From contig JAVBPO010000041.1 of NCBI GenBank assembly GCA_031549565.1, positions 123,264 through 187,263 on the forward strand: a DNA stretch of 64,000 nucleotides, in the 5' to 3' direction. The stretch's first letter is position 1; each line of letters begins with the position of its first letter. This DNA comes from JAVBSX01 sp031549565 (GTDB taxonomy: Bacteria; Planctomycetota; Planctomycetia; Pirellulales; Thermoguttaceae). This document shows, piece after piece, positions 42,588 to 52,381 of this stretch. The notes beneath the pieces were generated by a model. The model was not told where the DNA came from and did no database searches. It saw nothing but the letters and a program-made list of their open reading frames with translations. The translations under genes were made by a program, and so were the position numbers.

Positions 42588-45527
42588 ATGTTGAACAAAA
42601 AAATATTCCCCCTCGTTCTCGGACTTTCTCTCGTTGGCGGCTCCGCCGTGTTGGGGCAACACTCTCCGCAGCAGCAGAACACACAGCCACAAAACCCGCC
42701 GAAATCGACGTCGTTCAAAGATCGGGTGAAAAATTGGTTCGGCATCGACGAACCGATGCCGACGTCGAATCCGAATCCGAATTCGCACCAACAGCATCAA
42801 CAACCCGGCGGACAGCAGCAGGTTCACAACCACGGTCCGGCTAACGGTGGGAACTTACACGGAAACAATGCCAACGCACAGCAGCAGATGCAAGCTCAAC
42901 AGCAAATGCAGCAACGGCAGGTTCAACCGCAAAATACGACCGCTCCCTTGGCGCAACGCCCCGCGACGAGCCAAAACGCGGCGAATTCGAGCAATCTCGC
43001 CGCAAGCGCAAGGGTCCAAAGCAGTGCGATCGTTCCCAATGCGGGACAGAGTCGGATCCCCCCGGTTTCGCGGGGTACGGCGTTTGCGTCCAGCACCGAC
43101 GAATCGCCCCGAATTGCGAGAGCCGCTTCGAGTGAGTCGGATGAAACCACGCTCAATCGCCTGGATCGCATTCGCGGTTCGATTTTCGAGAAAACCGCCG
43201 AATCCCGGGAACAGATGCTCCGTCGAAAAGAAGCGACTATCGTTTCGAGAAACGATCTGTTCGACTCTACGGAACCGGAAAAACCCGCGGAAGATTCGAA
43301 AGTCGGAATCAGTTCGACGCGAAAAACCTACGTCGCCGAAATCGAAGAGGAGGAAGGCGAACCTGAAATCGAAGAGCCGATCGCCAGACGCAACGCGGCT
43401 GCTCCGAAAATCGCTCTGCCGAAAACCGTTGCTCCGCCGAGCGAATCGAAAAGCAAATCGGCCGTCGTCGAAACCGTCGCGCCTCCGAAAAACAACGAAA
43501 AGAAAAACGAAGAGAAAATCGCAGTCGCGAAAAAGAAACCCGTCGCGAAAGAACCGGTGGACGAATCGGAAGAGGAAGAATCCTCCGACGCCGATCAAGC
43601 TGTTGTGAAAACGGAGGAAATTCCCTTGGACGACGCGAACGAATCTTCGGAAGAGGATGGTGAATCAATGGTCGTTTCCACCGAAAAGGGTTCGGCGGAT
43701 CTCGAACTTGAAACTCCCGAAGAGCAGCCGAAAATGCGGCTTGAAACCGGCCCGAGAAAGGTCGCGTCCCGTAATCTGAACGCCCCGAGTGAAAAACCGA
43801 AAACCGAAGACGCCCCCGTGGAGCCCTTGGCCGCCGAACCGGTCAAAGTGAGCACGGCTTCCGCGGTCGCGGTCCTCGAAGTCAATATGAACGGCCCGAA
43901 AAAACGGGTCGTCGGACAGGAATCCCCGTACCAATTTACGATCAGCAACAACGGCGGCGCCGTTGCCGAACAGGTCGAGTTGACCGTTGAACTCCCGATT
44001 TGGGCCGAAATCCAGTCGTTCGATCCGAAGGTCGGTTCAACGTCCGTCGAAGAAAAGGACCCGGAAACCAACGTGGTCAACTGGATCATCGACCGTTTGG
44101 AAGCGGGGGAATCGCAGCAATTGGTGATCCATTTGATTCCGCGACAGCGTAAATCGCTGACAATGAGTTGGGACTACAACTTCAAACAACCGGTTTCTCA
44201 AATGGTCGTCGATGTGCTTGAAGCGAAACTCGAAATGTCGCTCGAAGGACCGTTCGAGATGATGTGGGGAACCGAAGAGGAATTCCGGCTGCGTGTCCAG
44301 AACACCGGCAACGGCGACGCCGAAGACGTGCATTTGACGCTCCTCGCTTCGGAAAACGAGCCGGGTGAATCGGAAACCGTCCCGATGGGAACGCTCAAGG
44401 CGGGCCAGGAAAAAATCCTCACCGTCAGCGCGTTCGCCAAACAGCAGGAAAAACTCGAAATTTCCGTCCAGGCGACCGGCCCGTTCGGATTGCAGGCGGA
44501 CGCGAAACGGACGGTCAAGATTTTACGTCCGAAATTATCGACGGTCGTCGAAGCGCCGGAGATGCAGTTCGTCGGCAACCAGAGTGAATATCGTATCGTC
44601 GTGCAAAACACGGGAACGGCGTCGGCGCACAACGTCGAAGTCAAAGCGATGATCCCGTCCAGCGCGAAGTACGTGTCCCACCGTGGGAACGGTCGGGTCC
44701 TCCCGTCGCTGCAAAATCAGGTGATTTGGACGGTCGACACGATTCCGGTCGGGGAAGAGTTCTCCTGTACGCTCGTTTGCGAAATGAAACGGGACGGAGT
44801 CTGCCAGGTCGACGTTTCCGCAACGGAAAAGACTGGCCTGTCCGCGACCGCCGTCGCTTCGACGCAAGTGGACGCGATCGCCGACCTGACGCTGCAACTG
44901 AAGAATCCGGAAGGACCGGTCGAAGTCGGAAAAATCGCTTACCATACGATTACCGTAACGAACCGGGGGAGCAAGCCCGCGGAGAACGTCGAGATTATCG
45001 CCGCGTTCGCCGAAGGGGTCAGCCCGGTCGACGTCGAAGGAGGCAAGGCTTCGATCGACGACAGCTCACTCGGCGAAACGGGCGGGCAGGTCTTCTTCGA
45101 CAAGATCCCGGTCGTCGGTCCGAAACAGTCGGTCGTTTTGAAAATCAAAGCGAAATCGGACGTGTCCGGCAAGCAGAAAGTCCGTGTCGAGATGATTTGT
45201 TCCGGAACCGATACGCACTTGATCCACGAGGATTCGACTCACTATTACAGCAAAGTGAAAGGGGAAACCCCGTCGCTGCGTAAATCGAATCGAGAAATCG
45301 GCGCGGAGGAAAAACGGGTTGCGTTGAATCGTCCGACACCGACAACGTCTCCCACTCCGACGACGCTTTCCCCGAAACCGGTGGTCCCGTCGCTGAGCGT
45401 TCCGGAAGCCCCGAAGTCGAAACCGGCTCCCAACGCCGCTTCCAAAGCGAAACCGGAGCCGACCGCACCGGCGTTTGAACCGCTCTCGGAAAATTTCGAG
45501 GATTTCGTCTTCGAAGAGTTCAAGTGA
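42588..45527 (+). CDS. Surface protein with DUF11-like repeat domains
   Basis: This 979-residue protein has a signal peptide (MLNKKIFPLVLGLSLVGGSAVLG). A ~170-residue Gln/Asn/His/Pro-rich region and a ~200-residue Lys/Glu/Ser-rich region follow. About four Ig-like DUF11/CARDB-type domains span roughly 430-900: VVGQESPYQFTISNNGGAVA; GTEEEFRLRVQNTGNGDAED; GNQSEYRIVVQNTGTASAHN; GKIAYHTITVTNRGSKPAEN. A Pro-rich tail ends the protein. DUF11 proteins form parts of the planctomycete and chlamydial (OmcB-like) cell surface. AAGGA precedes the ATG. It converges with argG, with 25 bases between. Confidence 0.85.
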   Translation: MLNKKIFPLVLGLSLVGGSAVLGQHSPQQQNTQPQNPPKSTSFKDRVKNWFGIDEPMPTSNPNPNSHQQHQQPGGQQQVHNHGPANGGNLHGNNANAQQQMQAQQQMQQRQVQPQNTTAPLAQRPATSQNAANSSNLAASARVQSSAIVPNAGQSRIPPVSRGTAFASSTDESPRIARAASSESDETTLNRLDRIRGSIFEKTAESREQMLRRKEATIVSRNDLFDSTEPEKPAEDSKVGISSTRKTYVAEIEEEEGEPEIEEPIARRNAAAPKIALPKTVAPPSESKSKSAVVETVAPPKNNEKKNEEKIAVAKKKPVAKEPVDESEEEESSDADQAVVKTEEIPLDDANESSEEDGESMVVSTEKGSADLELETPEEQPKMRLETGPRKVASRNLNAPSEKPKTEDAPVEPLAAEPVKVSTASAVAVLEVNMNGPKKRVVGQESPYQFTISNNGGAVAEQVELTVELPIWAEIQSFDPKVGSTSVEEKDPETNVVNWIIDRLEAGESQQLVIHLIPRQRKSLTMSWDYNFKQPVSQMVVDVLEAKLEMSLEGPFEMMWGTEEEFRLRVQNTGNGDAEDVHLTLLASENEPGESETVPMGTLKAGQEKILTVSAFAKQQEKLEISVQATGPFGLQADAKRTVKILRPKLSTVVEAPEMQFVGNQSEYRIVVQNTGTASAHNVEVKAMIPSSAKYVSHRGNGRVLPSLQNQVIWTVDTIPVGEEFSCTLVCEMKRDGVCQVDVSATEKTGLSATAVASTQVDAIADLTLQLKNPEGPVEVGKIAYHTITVTNRGSKPAENVEIIAAFAEGVSPVDVEGGKASIDDSSLGETGGQVFFDKIPVVGPKQSVVLKIKAKSDVSGKQKVRVEMICSGTDTHLIHEDSTHYYSKVKGETPSLRKSNREIGAEEKRVALNRPTPTTSPTPTTLSPKPVVPSLSVPEAPKSKPAPNAASKAKPEPTAPAFEPLSENFEDFVFEEFK

Positions 45528-45552
45528 AAATGTGAGCCGCGAGACTTGTCGA

Positions 45553-46767
45553 TCAATAAGCCCGCGGCGACACTTTTCCCTGAACCCGGGACGGCAGACC
45601 TTGGATCCGCAGGAAACCGGTCGCGTCGGTTTGGTTGTACGCTCCGCCCCCTTCCATCGTCGCGATCCCTTCGTCGTAGAGCGAATTCGGACTCTTGCGA
45701 CCGGCGATCAGGATGTTCCCTTTGTAAAGGTTCAACTCGACTTCGCCGCTGACCGGCTTTTGAGCGGTTTGGATGAACGACTGGAGCGCGTCCATTTTCG
45801 CGTGATACCAAAAACCGTAATACACCATTTCCGCGACTTCCGGTGCGAGTCGGTCGCGAAGGTGCATCAAATCGCGGTCCAGCGTCAGTTGTTCAATGTA
45901 ACGATGCGCGTCGTACAGAATCGTCATTCCCGGCGATTCGTACACTCCGCGGCTCTTCATTCCGACGAAACGGTTTTCGACCATGTCGATCAGCCCGATC
46001 CCGTTGCGACCGCCGATGTCGTTAAGCATCTTGACGATCCCGAACGCAGAAAGGTTTTGGCCGTTGACGGAAACGGGTACGCCGGATTCGAACGCGATCG
46101 CGACCCGCTCGACCTTATCCGGAGCGTCCTGTGGACGAACACACATCCCGAACTCGACGGAATCGATGCCGCAAACGTCCATTTTTTCCAGGATCCCCGC
46201 TTCGTAACTGATGTGGAGGCAGTTTTCGTCGCTGCTGTACGGTTTGGCAAGCGACGCCTTGACCGGGATGTTTCGCCGGTGACAATATTGAATCATTTCC
46301 GTACGACCGGGAAACTGTTGCCGAAACGCTTCCAACCGCCAGGGGGCGATGATCTCGACGTCCGGATCGAGCGCTTCGGCGGCAAGCTGAAACCGACATT
46401 GATCGTTTCCTTTCCCGGTTGCACCGTGCGCGAACGCCGTTGCGCCGACTTCCCGGGCGACCTGCAAGCACGCTTTGGAGATCAACGGTCTGGCGATGGA
46501 GGTTCCGAGCAGATAGACCGCTTCGTATTTCGCCTGCCATTGCAGTACGGGAAACGCGAAATCGCGGCACAATTCCTCTTGAACGTCGACAATACGGGCC
46601 GATTTGGCGCCGATGTTTTCCGCTTTGCTCAAAATCGCTTTCCGATCTTCGCATGGCTGACCAAGATCGACGTAAACGGCGTGGACTTCGTATCCTTGAT
46701 CCATCAACCAGCCCAACAGCACCGAAGTGTCCAACCCGCCCGAATACGCTAAAACGCAACTTTTCAT
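45553..46767 (-). CDS. argG: Argininosuccinate synthase
   Basis: This 404-residue enzyme has the ATP pyrophosphatase motif AYSGGLDTS at 7-15. Further on are ATAFAHGATGKGNDQCRF, KPYSSDENCLHIS and the C-terminal synthase region (YHAKMDALQSFIQTAQKPVS). It condenses citrulline and aspartate with ATP in arginine synthesis. Length and motifs are normal. The gene stands alone: no other arg gene is near, and the 272-bp gap upstream holds only a degenerate P repeat (46843-46877) and AT-rich sequence. Confidence 0.96.
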   Translation of the reverse strand: MKSCVLAYSGGLDTSVLLGWLMDQGYEVHAVYVDLGQPCEDRKAILSKAENIGAKSARIVDVQEELCRDFAFPVLQWQAKYEAVYLLGTSIARPLISKACLQVAREVGATAFAHGATGKGNDQCRFQLAAEALDPDVEIIAPWRLEAFRQQFPGRTEMIQYCHRRNIPVKASLAKPYSSDENCLHISYEAGILEKMDVCGIDSVEFGMCVRPQDAPDKVERVAIAFESGVPVSVNGQNLSAFGIVKMLNDIGGRNGIGLIDMVENRFVGMKSRGVYESPGMTILYDAHRYIEQLTLDRDLMHLRDRLAPEVAEMVYYGFWYHAKMDALQSFIQTAQKPVSGEVELNLYKGNILIAGRKSPNSLYDEGIATMEGGGAYNQTDATGFLRIQGLPSRVQGKVSPRAY

Positions 46768-46842
46768 GAATATTCTCGAAAGAAAGTAAGAGGACCCGGA
46801 TCATTTCCGGCGAATGTGATCAACCGAACGCGTTCGATTTTC

Positions 46843-46877
46843 CCGTGAACGGCGCGGGCCTGCCCGGTGTTTTAAGG
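46843..46877 (+). repeat. Palindromic repeat P (degenerate)
   Basis: CCGTGAACGGCGCGGGCCTG followed by CCCGGTGTTTTAAGG aligns with the copies at 49918-49953 and 57773-57804. Confidence 0.55.
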
Positions 46878-47039
46878 AAAATTATGACAGAACACGAAAA
46901 AAACAAAGGTTACCATTTTTTACAGCGGGGCACGGATTTGTCAACTTGTGGTCCGGATTTCCTCGTTTGAACCGCAGTCCGTCCCCACGTCTCACCAACA
47001 GAGTCCCCATCGCTTGACGGCGGGGATCGAGTCGTTTTT

Positions 47040-49256
47040 TCATGGTTTCTCCGATTTCTTAAATTCATCCCGAATATCGTGTGGTGTCGCGCCGATTCCT
47101 TTTTGCAGTTCCAACGTATCCGAATCGATCAAATAAAATTGGAACTTGGAGTCGTCGAGAATCCGCAGGTGCATTCGCGGATACCAGAGTTCCGACGGGC
47201 CGTGGAGGACATAATCCCAGGACTTGAATCGGATTTGATTGATTTCGCCTCCTAAATTGTATCGCTCGACGGAAGGGCAAATATTGTCCCTGGCCGGCAC
47301 CGTCCTGATGTGAAATAAAAGAAATCCGCCGGTTTGGCCAGGAACTCGTTCAATTGCGTCAAGCGGATACTCGACGTCGGAACTCGGGCTATTATCGCCG
47401 GGGAAAACCATTCGAGCGCTATCGTTTTTTTCTTCGTAGTCTTTGGTCCTTTGTTTAATGTCGCCGGTAAATCCGAACTGAAACCAGCTTTGGAGCCGAC
47501 ACATTTCCGTTTGAAATTCCAATTCGAAACGACGCCCCGTCCAGGAACTCAGGTCGTGTGACACCCAGTACGTTTTGTCGTAAAGAAACCTGTCGACCAT
47601 GTCCCCCTGCATCCGGCCGAACCGTTCGACGTCGCAATAGAAATCCGACGGGTTTTCGGAGACGCTCGCATTCAACTCCCCGTCTTCACCGTAAACATTC
47701 CTTCGGATCGTATCCCGGCAGTCGAGAAGCGTCGATTTTTTGACGAGATAAGTTTCCTTCAGTTCATCTTGCGGTTTGCCTTCGTCGTCCAGCGGAGTCT
47801 GGAAAACCCGGTAATAGCGGTTGAAGTTGACACCGTCGTCCAAATCTTCCCGTTGATACTCGATCGTTTGCCGGGCTCTATGCACGGTAATCAGCGGATC
47901 GACGAGTTTGTCCGGCGTTTGCGTTTCCAAATCTTTTCCGGTCGCGAACAGCAAGTCGGCGATCTCTTGTGATCGAAAGCCATTCGCGTTTTGAAATTCT
48001 CTGGGGATATGCAATTCGACCAACACGGCGTCCACCTTCGCGGTCCGGATCGCCTGCTTGGGATCGGTTGTTTTTTCGATCGCCCAGGTCAGGTTGAGCG
48101 TGTCCCAATCGACGTTCGCCGGGCTGACGGTGAATACCCGTTGATACGGTACCGTTAACGCCGTCGTCACCAATCCGACGGCCAGAAGCACCATGCCGCC
48201 GCAAATCGCCATGCCGAACGGGCGGCCGAGATTGATGCGAATGTCGAGCCCGTTCGATTTTTTCGCGAACAGAGCCGTGTCCTCCGGGTCCCGGTAGAAG
48301 AATAACGTTTCTGTCGGGACGTTCGGCGAACGAACGGTGACGCCAAACGAAAGTTTCAGCGCCAGCCCGATCAGGAGAACCGATTCGCATAAACAGAACA
48401 TGCTCGTCAACACCACTGGAGCGACTTGGATGACGGCGCAAAAACCGAAAAGCCCGAGAAGAACCAAGACAATCGAATAACCGAACAAAATATACCGCGA
48501 AACACAGAGCCTGTAACGCAAATCCTGCTCGGCGCTTTCTTGCGGATCGTTCGGACGGAGCGATTGCCGGGCATGACGGTGTCCCCAAAAAAGAAGGGCC
48601 GCATTAACAGCGAACCAAACCTGAAGAGACAGCGCGAGAATCTTGAATCGTCCGACATCGACCGCGTCGTGATAACCGCGATGATCGAAGCTTTGCAGCA
48701 ACGTCATGGAATTCGCAACGGAAACGCCCGGCTGAATTATGTTATAAAAAAGGAGGTTTCCTTCCGGACGCAATACGTTGTACATCAACCACGTCGCTCC
48801 GATGATTGCGGGAAAAAGCAGCAACCAAAGCGCCGAAGGAGTTTGAACGCGGGAAGCAAACGAGGTGTCAACAATCCGCCGGGACGTTTCCTCCGGATAC
48901 CAGCCCTGTTCTTGGGCGAATCGAATGGTTTTCTTCTGAAATGATGAAAAGCCTATGAGAACGGCGATGCCGTAGAAATAATGGAATGATGCATAAATCA
49001 AAACGGAGAAGATCGCATTTCGATCCAGACCGCCGAAACATTTCGCGAAAATCATGACACCGCCGGCCAAAGCGCCGAGGATCGTGATCATCCGCACGTA
49101 TCGGTGCCGGATCGCGAGCAGGCCCGGATGATCCGTCTGCTCCAGCGGCACGCCGACCCCCATGCAGAGCCTCGGTCGACGCCGAAGTGCCAATCGCCGC
49201 ACAACCACGATGAGAACCAGCAAAATCGTGAAATGGAGATAAAACGAGGAAAGCAT
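47040..49256 (-). CDS. Multi-pass membrane protein linked to a GntR regulator
   Basis: This 738-residue protein has about eight hydrophobic helices in the first 380 residues. The remaining ~350 residues are soluble and probably extracytoplasmic. The N-terminal stretch (MGVGVPLEQTDHPGLLAIRH, then two helices) recalls the DUF5808/DUF1648-type membrane proteins often found beside YtrA-type GntR regulators. The large C-terminal domain is unfamiliar. It is transcribed behind such a regulator (49353-49745) with a 96-bp gap made mostly of heptads. Regulation by that repressor is likely; function is unknown. Confidence 0.7.
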   Translation of the reverse strand: MLSSFYLHFTILLVLIVVVRRLALRRRPRLCMGVGVPLEQTDHPGLLAIRHRYVRMITILGALAGGVMIFAKCFGGLDRNAIFSVLIYASFHYFYGIAVLIGFSSFQKKTIRFAQEQGWYPEETSRRIVDTSFASRVQTPSALWLLLFPAIIGATWLMYNVLRPEGNLLFYNIIQPGVSVANSMTLLQSFDHRGYHDAVDVGRFKILALSLQVWFAVNAALLFWGHRHARQSLRPNDPQESAEQDLRYRLCVSRYILFGYSIVLVLLGLFGFCAVIQVAPVVLTSMFCLCESVLLIGLALKLSFGVTVRSPNVPTETLFFYRDPEDTALFAKKSNGLDIRINLGRPFGMAICGGMVLLAVGLVTTALTVPYQRVFTVSPANVDWDTLNLTWAIEKTTDPKQAIRTAKVDAVLVELHIPREFQNANGFRSQEIADLLFATGKDLETQTPDKLVDPLITVHRARQTIEYQREDLDDGVNFNRYYRVFQTPLDDEGKPQDELKETYLVKKSTLLDCRDTIRRNVYGEDGELNASVSENPSDFYCDVERFGRMQGDMVDRFLYDKTYWVSHDLSSWTGRRFELEFQTEMCRLQSWFQFGFTGDIKQRTKDYEEKNDSARMVFPGDNSPSSDVEYPLDAIERVPGQTGGFLLFHIRTVPARDNICPSVERYNLGGEINQIRFKSWDYVLHGPSELWYPRMHLRILDDSKFQFYLIDSDTLELQKGIGATPHDIRDEFKKSEKP

Positions 49257-49261
49257 CGGAA

Positions 49262-49392
49262 TAAGGGATAAGTAATAGGTGATAGGTGATAAAATAATCC
49301 CCGCTTAGCCGGAGCGTCCTGGACGCCCGCTCTATCGCAGGAAAAAATGCAATTATGAATCTGAAGCCTGAAGCCTGAAGCCTGACGCCTCC
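49262..49392. repeat. Heptad arrays between and inside the gntR and membrane protein genes
   Basis: TAGGTGA-type units lie at 49262-49295. Three GAAGCCT units plus variants lie at 49360-49392; on the minus strand the latter encode the end of the regulator (ASGFRLQASDS). Confidence 0.85.
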
Positions 49393-49745
49393 ACAAATAA
49401 TTTTCTGATTTGGTCCGGTTTGATCCCAAGCGCTTTGGCTTCGGCGACCAGTTGGGCGAAGCGGGATTTCAGGTCGTCGAGGTATCCCGCCAAATCCGGC
49501 GGGCACGGGTGTTCGGCAATCAAAACGCCCCGCTGCCTGTGGATCACGACGAAACCCTCGTCGCGGAGAATCTGATACGCTTTGTTGACCGTGTGCAGAT
49601 TCACGCCGATCTCCGACGCCAACTGCCGAACCGACGGCAACGATTCCCCCGGCGCAAGCGCCCGCGAAGCGATTCCCTGAATCACCTGCAAACGGATCTG
49701 TTGGTAAATCGGAACTTCCGATTCGAAATCGAGCGAAAGGAACAT
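49353..49745 (-). CDS. GntR-family transcriptional regulator, YtrA type
   Basis: This 130-residue regulator has an N-terminal winged helix-turn-helix (PIYQQIRLQVIQGIASRALA, then GESLPSVRQLASEIGVNLHT, then VNKAYQILRDEGFVVIHRQR). Only a short helical C-terminal dimerisation segment follows, as in the YtrA subfamily. Such proteins bind small ligands or respond to cell-wall antibiotics and usually repress their own operon. A palindromic operator lies 13 bases upstream of the start. The last residues (SGFRLQASDS) are encoded by a GAAGCCT heptad array and are unlikely to be part of the ancestral protein. Confidence 0.9.
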   Translation of the reverse strand: MFLSLDFESEVPIYQQIRLQVIQGIASRALAPGESLPSVRQLASEIGVNLHTVNKAYQILRDEGFVVIHRQRGVLIAEHPCPPDLAGYLDDLKSRFAQLVAEAKALGIKPDQIRKLFVEASGFRLQASDS

Positions 49746-49757
49746 GGATGTCTTTGT

Positions 49758-49778
49758 TGTTATACTTCAACTATAACA
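49758..49778. promoter_or_regulatory. Probable GntR operator overlapping its own promoter
   Basis: A perfect inverted repeat TGTTATA-N7-TATAACA lies 13 bases upstream of the gntR ATG (minus strand). On that strand TTGCGC and TATAAC are spaced by 18 bases and overlap the palindrome, so bound repressor would block the promoter. Confidence 0.65.
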
Positions 49779-49917
49779 CATAGCGCAAAAAAGACAAGCG
49801 TATTTCGATTTTTCCAGAAATATTTTCAATCTCTCATCCGACGGGGAAAATTTGCCATATTCGGCAGCGGTTGCGAAGTCGTTCGGCGTGGGGTACGATG
49901 CGAGAATTGGGGACGTC

Positions 49918-49953
49918 CCGTTAGCGGCGTGGGCTTGCCCCGCGTTTGTGAGG
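49918..49953 (+). repeat. Palindromic repeat P
   Basis: CCGTTAGCGGCGTGGGCTTG followed by CCCCGCGTTTGTGAGG is nearly identical to the copy inside mutL at 57773-57804. It lies between the divergent gntR and the exported protein gene. Confidence 0.8.
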
Positions 49954-49993
49954 TGAAATGTCGCCCTCGGTCATCCTATTCCCCGAAATTATA

Positions 49994-52285
49994 ATGAAAC
50001 GAATATTCCTGATCGCCTCTGTCCTAGTATTACTCCTATCGACGGGAAAACACACCGTCGCGGAACTCCCGCTCGGCTCGCATCCCCCGGCGATCGTCGA
50101 CGAGCATTTCCCGTCGCGGCTTCATGCGTTTGTTTTTCGAAACTGGACGCTCGTTCCGATGGAAAAACTTGCCGCCGTTTTGAAAACCGATACGCAACAC
50201 GTCGAAGCGGTCGCCCGATCGATGGGATTGCCGCGGCAACCGGAGATTCCGCCGGAGATGAAGCAACGCGGCTACATCACGGTGTTACGCCGCAACTGGC
50301 ATCTGCTTCCGTATTCGCAACTCCTGGAATTGCTCGACGTTACGGAAGACGAACTGGCGTTCGCACTGCGGGAAGACGATTTTTTGTTCGTCAAACTCGG
50401 CAACGTCAAGCCGCAATGCGACGCACTTCTGTACGAAGAGCCGACGGAAGAAATGCAACGCAAAGCCGCGAAAATCAAGGCTTGGATCCGCGAAGATTTC
50501 GGCGAGGACTTTCAAAACCCGGGCGAGCCGCGTTTTCGGTTCATCCGAAATCTTTCGGAGCCGTCGGACCGCCCCGGCTTTCCGCTCGGCAAACCGAAGT
50601 TGACGCCGCGATACGCCTATTCCTACTTCGCGCTTTTCGGCGATCCGCTAATGGACGAACGGCTCGACTCGTTTCCCGACGGATATCTTCAACGGCTCTC
50701 GCAAGTCGGCGTCGACGGAATCTGGATGCACATCGTTCTGCATCAGCTCGTCCCCGGCGGGGAGGAATTTCCGGAGCTTGGCAAGGATCACGAAACCCGA
50801 ATCGCCAATCTCCGTAAACTCGCCGATCGGGCCGGGAAGTACGGGCTGAAAATCTACCTTTACCTGAACGAACCCCGTTCGATGCCGCTCGCGTTTTTCG
50901 AGAAGCACCCGGACGTTCAAGGGGTTCGGGAAGGAGATTTCGCGGCGATGTGTACAAGCGATCCGGACGGTAAAACACTCCGTTGGCTTGAACGCTCGCT
51001 CGAATATCTGTTCCGTGAAGTCCCGGACCTGGGCGGCGTCTTCACGATCAGCGGTTCCGAAAATCTGACCTGCTGCGTTTCGCACGGCGGCTGGAAAGCG
51101 TGTCCGAACTGCAAGGACAAGACCGACGTGGAGCTCATCGCCGAGCTTCACGAAGCGATCGAACGCGGCGTTCACAAAAGCGCCCCGGCGGCGAAAGTGA
51201 TCGCATGGGACTGGGGTTGGCGCGGACACGGTGATGCGACGGAAATCATCCAAGCGTTGCCGCAAGGCGTCATGTTCATGTCGGTCAGCGAATGGGCGTT
51301 GCCGGTCGAGCGGGGTGGTGTCGCGAGCGTGATCGGCGAATATTCGATTTCCGCCGTCGGGCCGGGACCGCGTGCGCTTTCCCATTGGAAAACGGCGAAA
51401 GAGCACGGGCTGGAAACCGTCGCGAAGGTGCAGTTGAACAACTCGTGGGAAATCTCGGCGGTTCCTTACCTACCGGTCCTCGAATTGACGGCCCGACATT
51501 GTAAGAATCTGTCCGAAGCCGGAATTTCCGGAATGCAGCTCGGCTGGTCACTCGGCGGTTATCCGTCGCCGAATCTGGAAATCGCGTATCGTTTTGCCGT
51601 CAAACCGCAAGCGACGGTCGACGAAATTCTCGACGCCGTCGCCGAAGAGCGGTACGGAACCGAAGGAAAACCGTTGGCCCGCAAAGCGTGGAAGTCGTTC
51701 AGCGATGCGTTCGCGGAATACCCGTACGGGAACGGGCTTTACACGACGCCGACGCAGGTGGGCCCGGCGAATCCGTTTTACCCGAAGCCGACCGGATACG
51801 CTCCCACGATGGTCGGGATCCCTTACGACGGCGTTGCGAGCTGGTGCGGCCAGTATCCGCCGGAGATTTTCGCGTCGCAAATGGACAAAATCGCCGACGG
51901 CTGGAATCGCGGCATCGCCGAACTGCGTGAAGCAATTTTGCATGTTCCCGAAGAGCGGAAAGCGGACGCGATCGCCGAACTTCGTTTCGCGCAAACAGGG
52001 GCGATTCATTTCGCAAGCGTTGCACGGCAGATTCGGTTCGTACTTCTGCGGGACAAAATCGCGGTCGATCCGCAACCGGAGGACCGGGAAAAGCTGCGGA
52101 AAATCGTCCAAGAGGAGCTCAACGCCGCCAAGGAACTTTTTCCGATCGTCAGGGACGATTCCCGAATCGGATACGAAGCGTCGAACCATTATTTCTACGT
52201 CCCGCAGGATTTGGTTGAAAAAGCGATCAACTGCCGGACGATTTTGGAGTTAGCCGGTTCGCCCGCGAACCGCAGTGAACAGTGA
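49994..52285 (+). CDS. Exported TIM-barrel-like protein, possible glycoside hydrolase
   Basis: This 763-residue protein has a signal peptide (MKRIFLIASVLVLLLSTGKHTVA). An N-terminal domain of about 130 residues has two similar segments (FVFRNWTLVPMEKLAAVLKT and VLRRNWHLLPYSQLLELLDV). A barrel-like region with acidic strand ends follows (VDGIWMHIVLHQL; KIYLYLNEPRSMP; GGVFTISGSENL; KVIAWDWGWRGHGDATEII; EISAVPYLPVL). The layout recalls GH20/GH67-like enzymes, but I cannot assign a family or catalytic pair. The last eleven codons (LAGSPANRSEQ) come from a palindromic repeat also found at 169-196. ATG 49994 places the signal peptide at the start. Confidence 0.65.
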   Translation: MKRIFLIASVLVLLLSTGKHTVAELPLGSHPPAIVDEHFPSRLHAFVFRNWTLVPMEKLAAVLKTDTQHVEAVARSMGLPRQPEIPPEMKQRGYITVLRRNWHLLPYSQLLELLDVTEDELAFALREDDFLFVKLGNVKPQCDALLYEEPTEEMQRKAAKIKAWIREDFGEDFQNPGEPRFRFIRNLSEPSDRPGFPLGKPKLTPRYAYSYFALFGDPLMDERLDSFPDGYLQRLSQVGVDGIWMHIVLHQLVPGGEEFPELGKDHETRIANLRKLADRAGKYGLKIYLYLNEPRSMPLAFFEKHPDVQGVREGDFAAMCTSDPDGKTLRWLERSLEYLFREVPDLGGVFTISGSENLTCCVSHGGWKACPNCKDKTDVELIAELHEAIERGVHKSAPAAKVIAWDWGWRGHGDATEIIQALPQGVMFMSVSEWALPVERGGVASVIGEYSISAVGPGPRALSHWKTAKEHGLETVAKVQLNNSWEISAVPYLPVLELTARHCKNLSEAGISGMQLGWSLGGYPSPNLEIAYRFAVKPQATVDEILDAVAEERYGTEGKPLARKAWKSFSDAFAEYPYGNGLYTTPTQVGPANPFYPKPTGYAPTMVGIPYDGVASWCGQYPPEIFASQMDKIADGWNRGIAELREAILHVPEERKADAIAELRFAQTGAIHFASVARQIRFVLLRDKIAVDPQPEDREKLRKIVQEELNAAKELFPIVRDDSRIGYEASNHYFYVPQDLVEKAINCRTILELAGSPANRSEQ
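52250..52277 (+). repeat. Palindromic repeat forming the 3' end of a gene
   Basis: It is identical to 169-196 except for one base (CGGTTCGC ... GCGAACCG). It encodes AGSPANRS near the end of the exported protein, and the stop codon follows six bases later. Confidence 0.85.
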
Positions 52286-52381
52286 ACAGCCTTTCTCGGG
52301 CGGTTGTCTTTTTTCGGCTTGGTGTTAGAATCGTCGCGACTTTTTTTGTTGTTTGTCAGAGGGATTCCTTCTTCGTGCGAC

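Noticed and set aside
45475..46752. Plus-strand open frame across argG
   Set aside because: It is a shadow of the complete argininosuccinate synthase gene on the minus strand.
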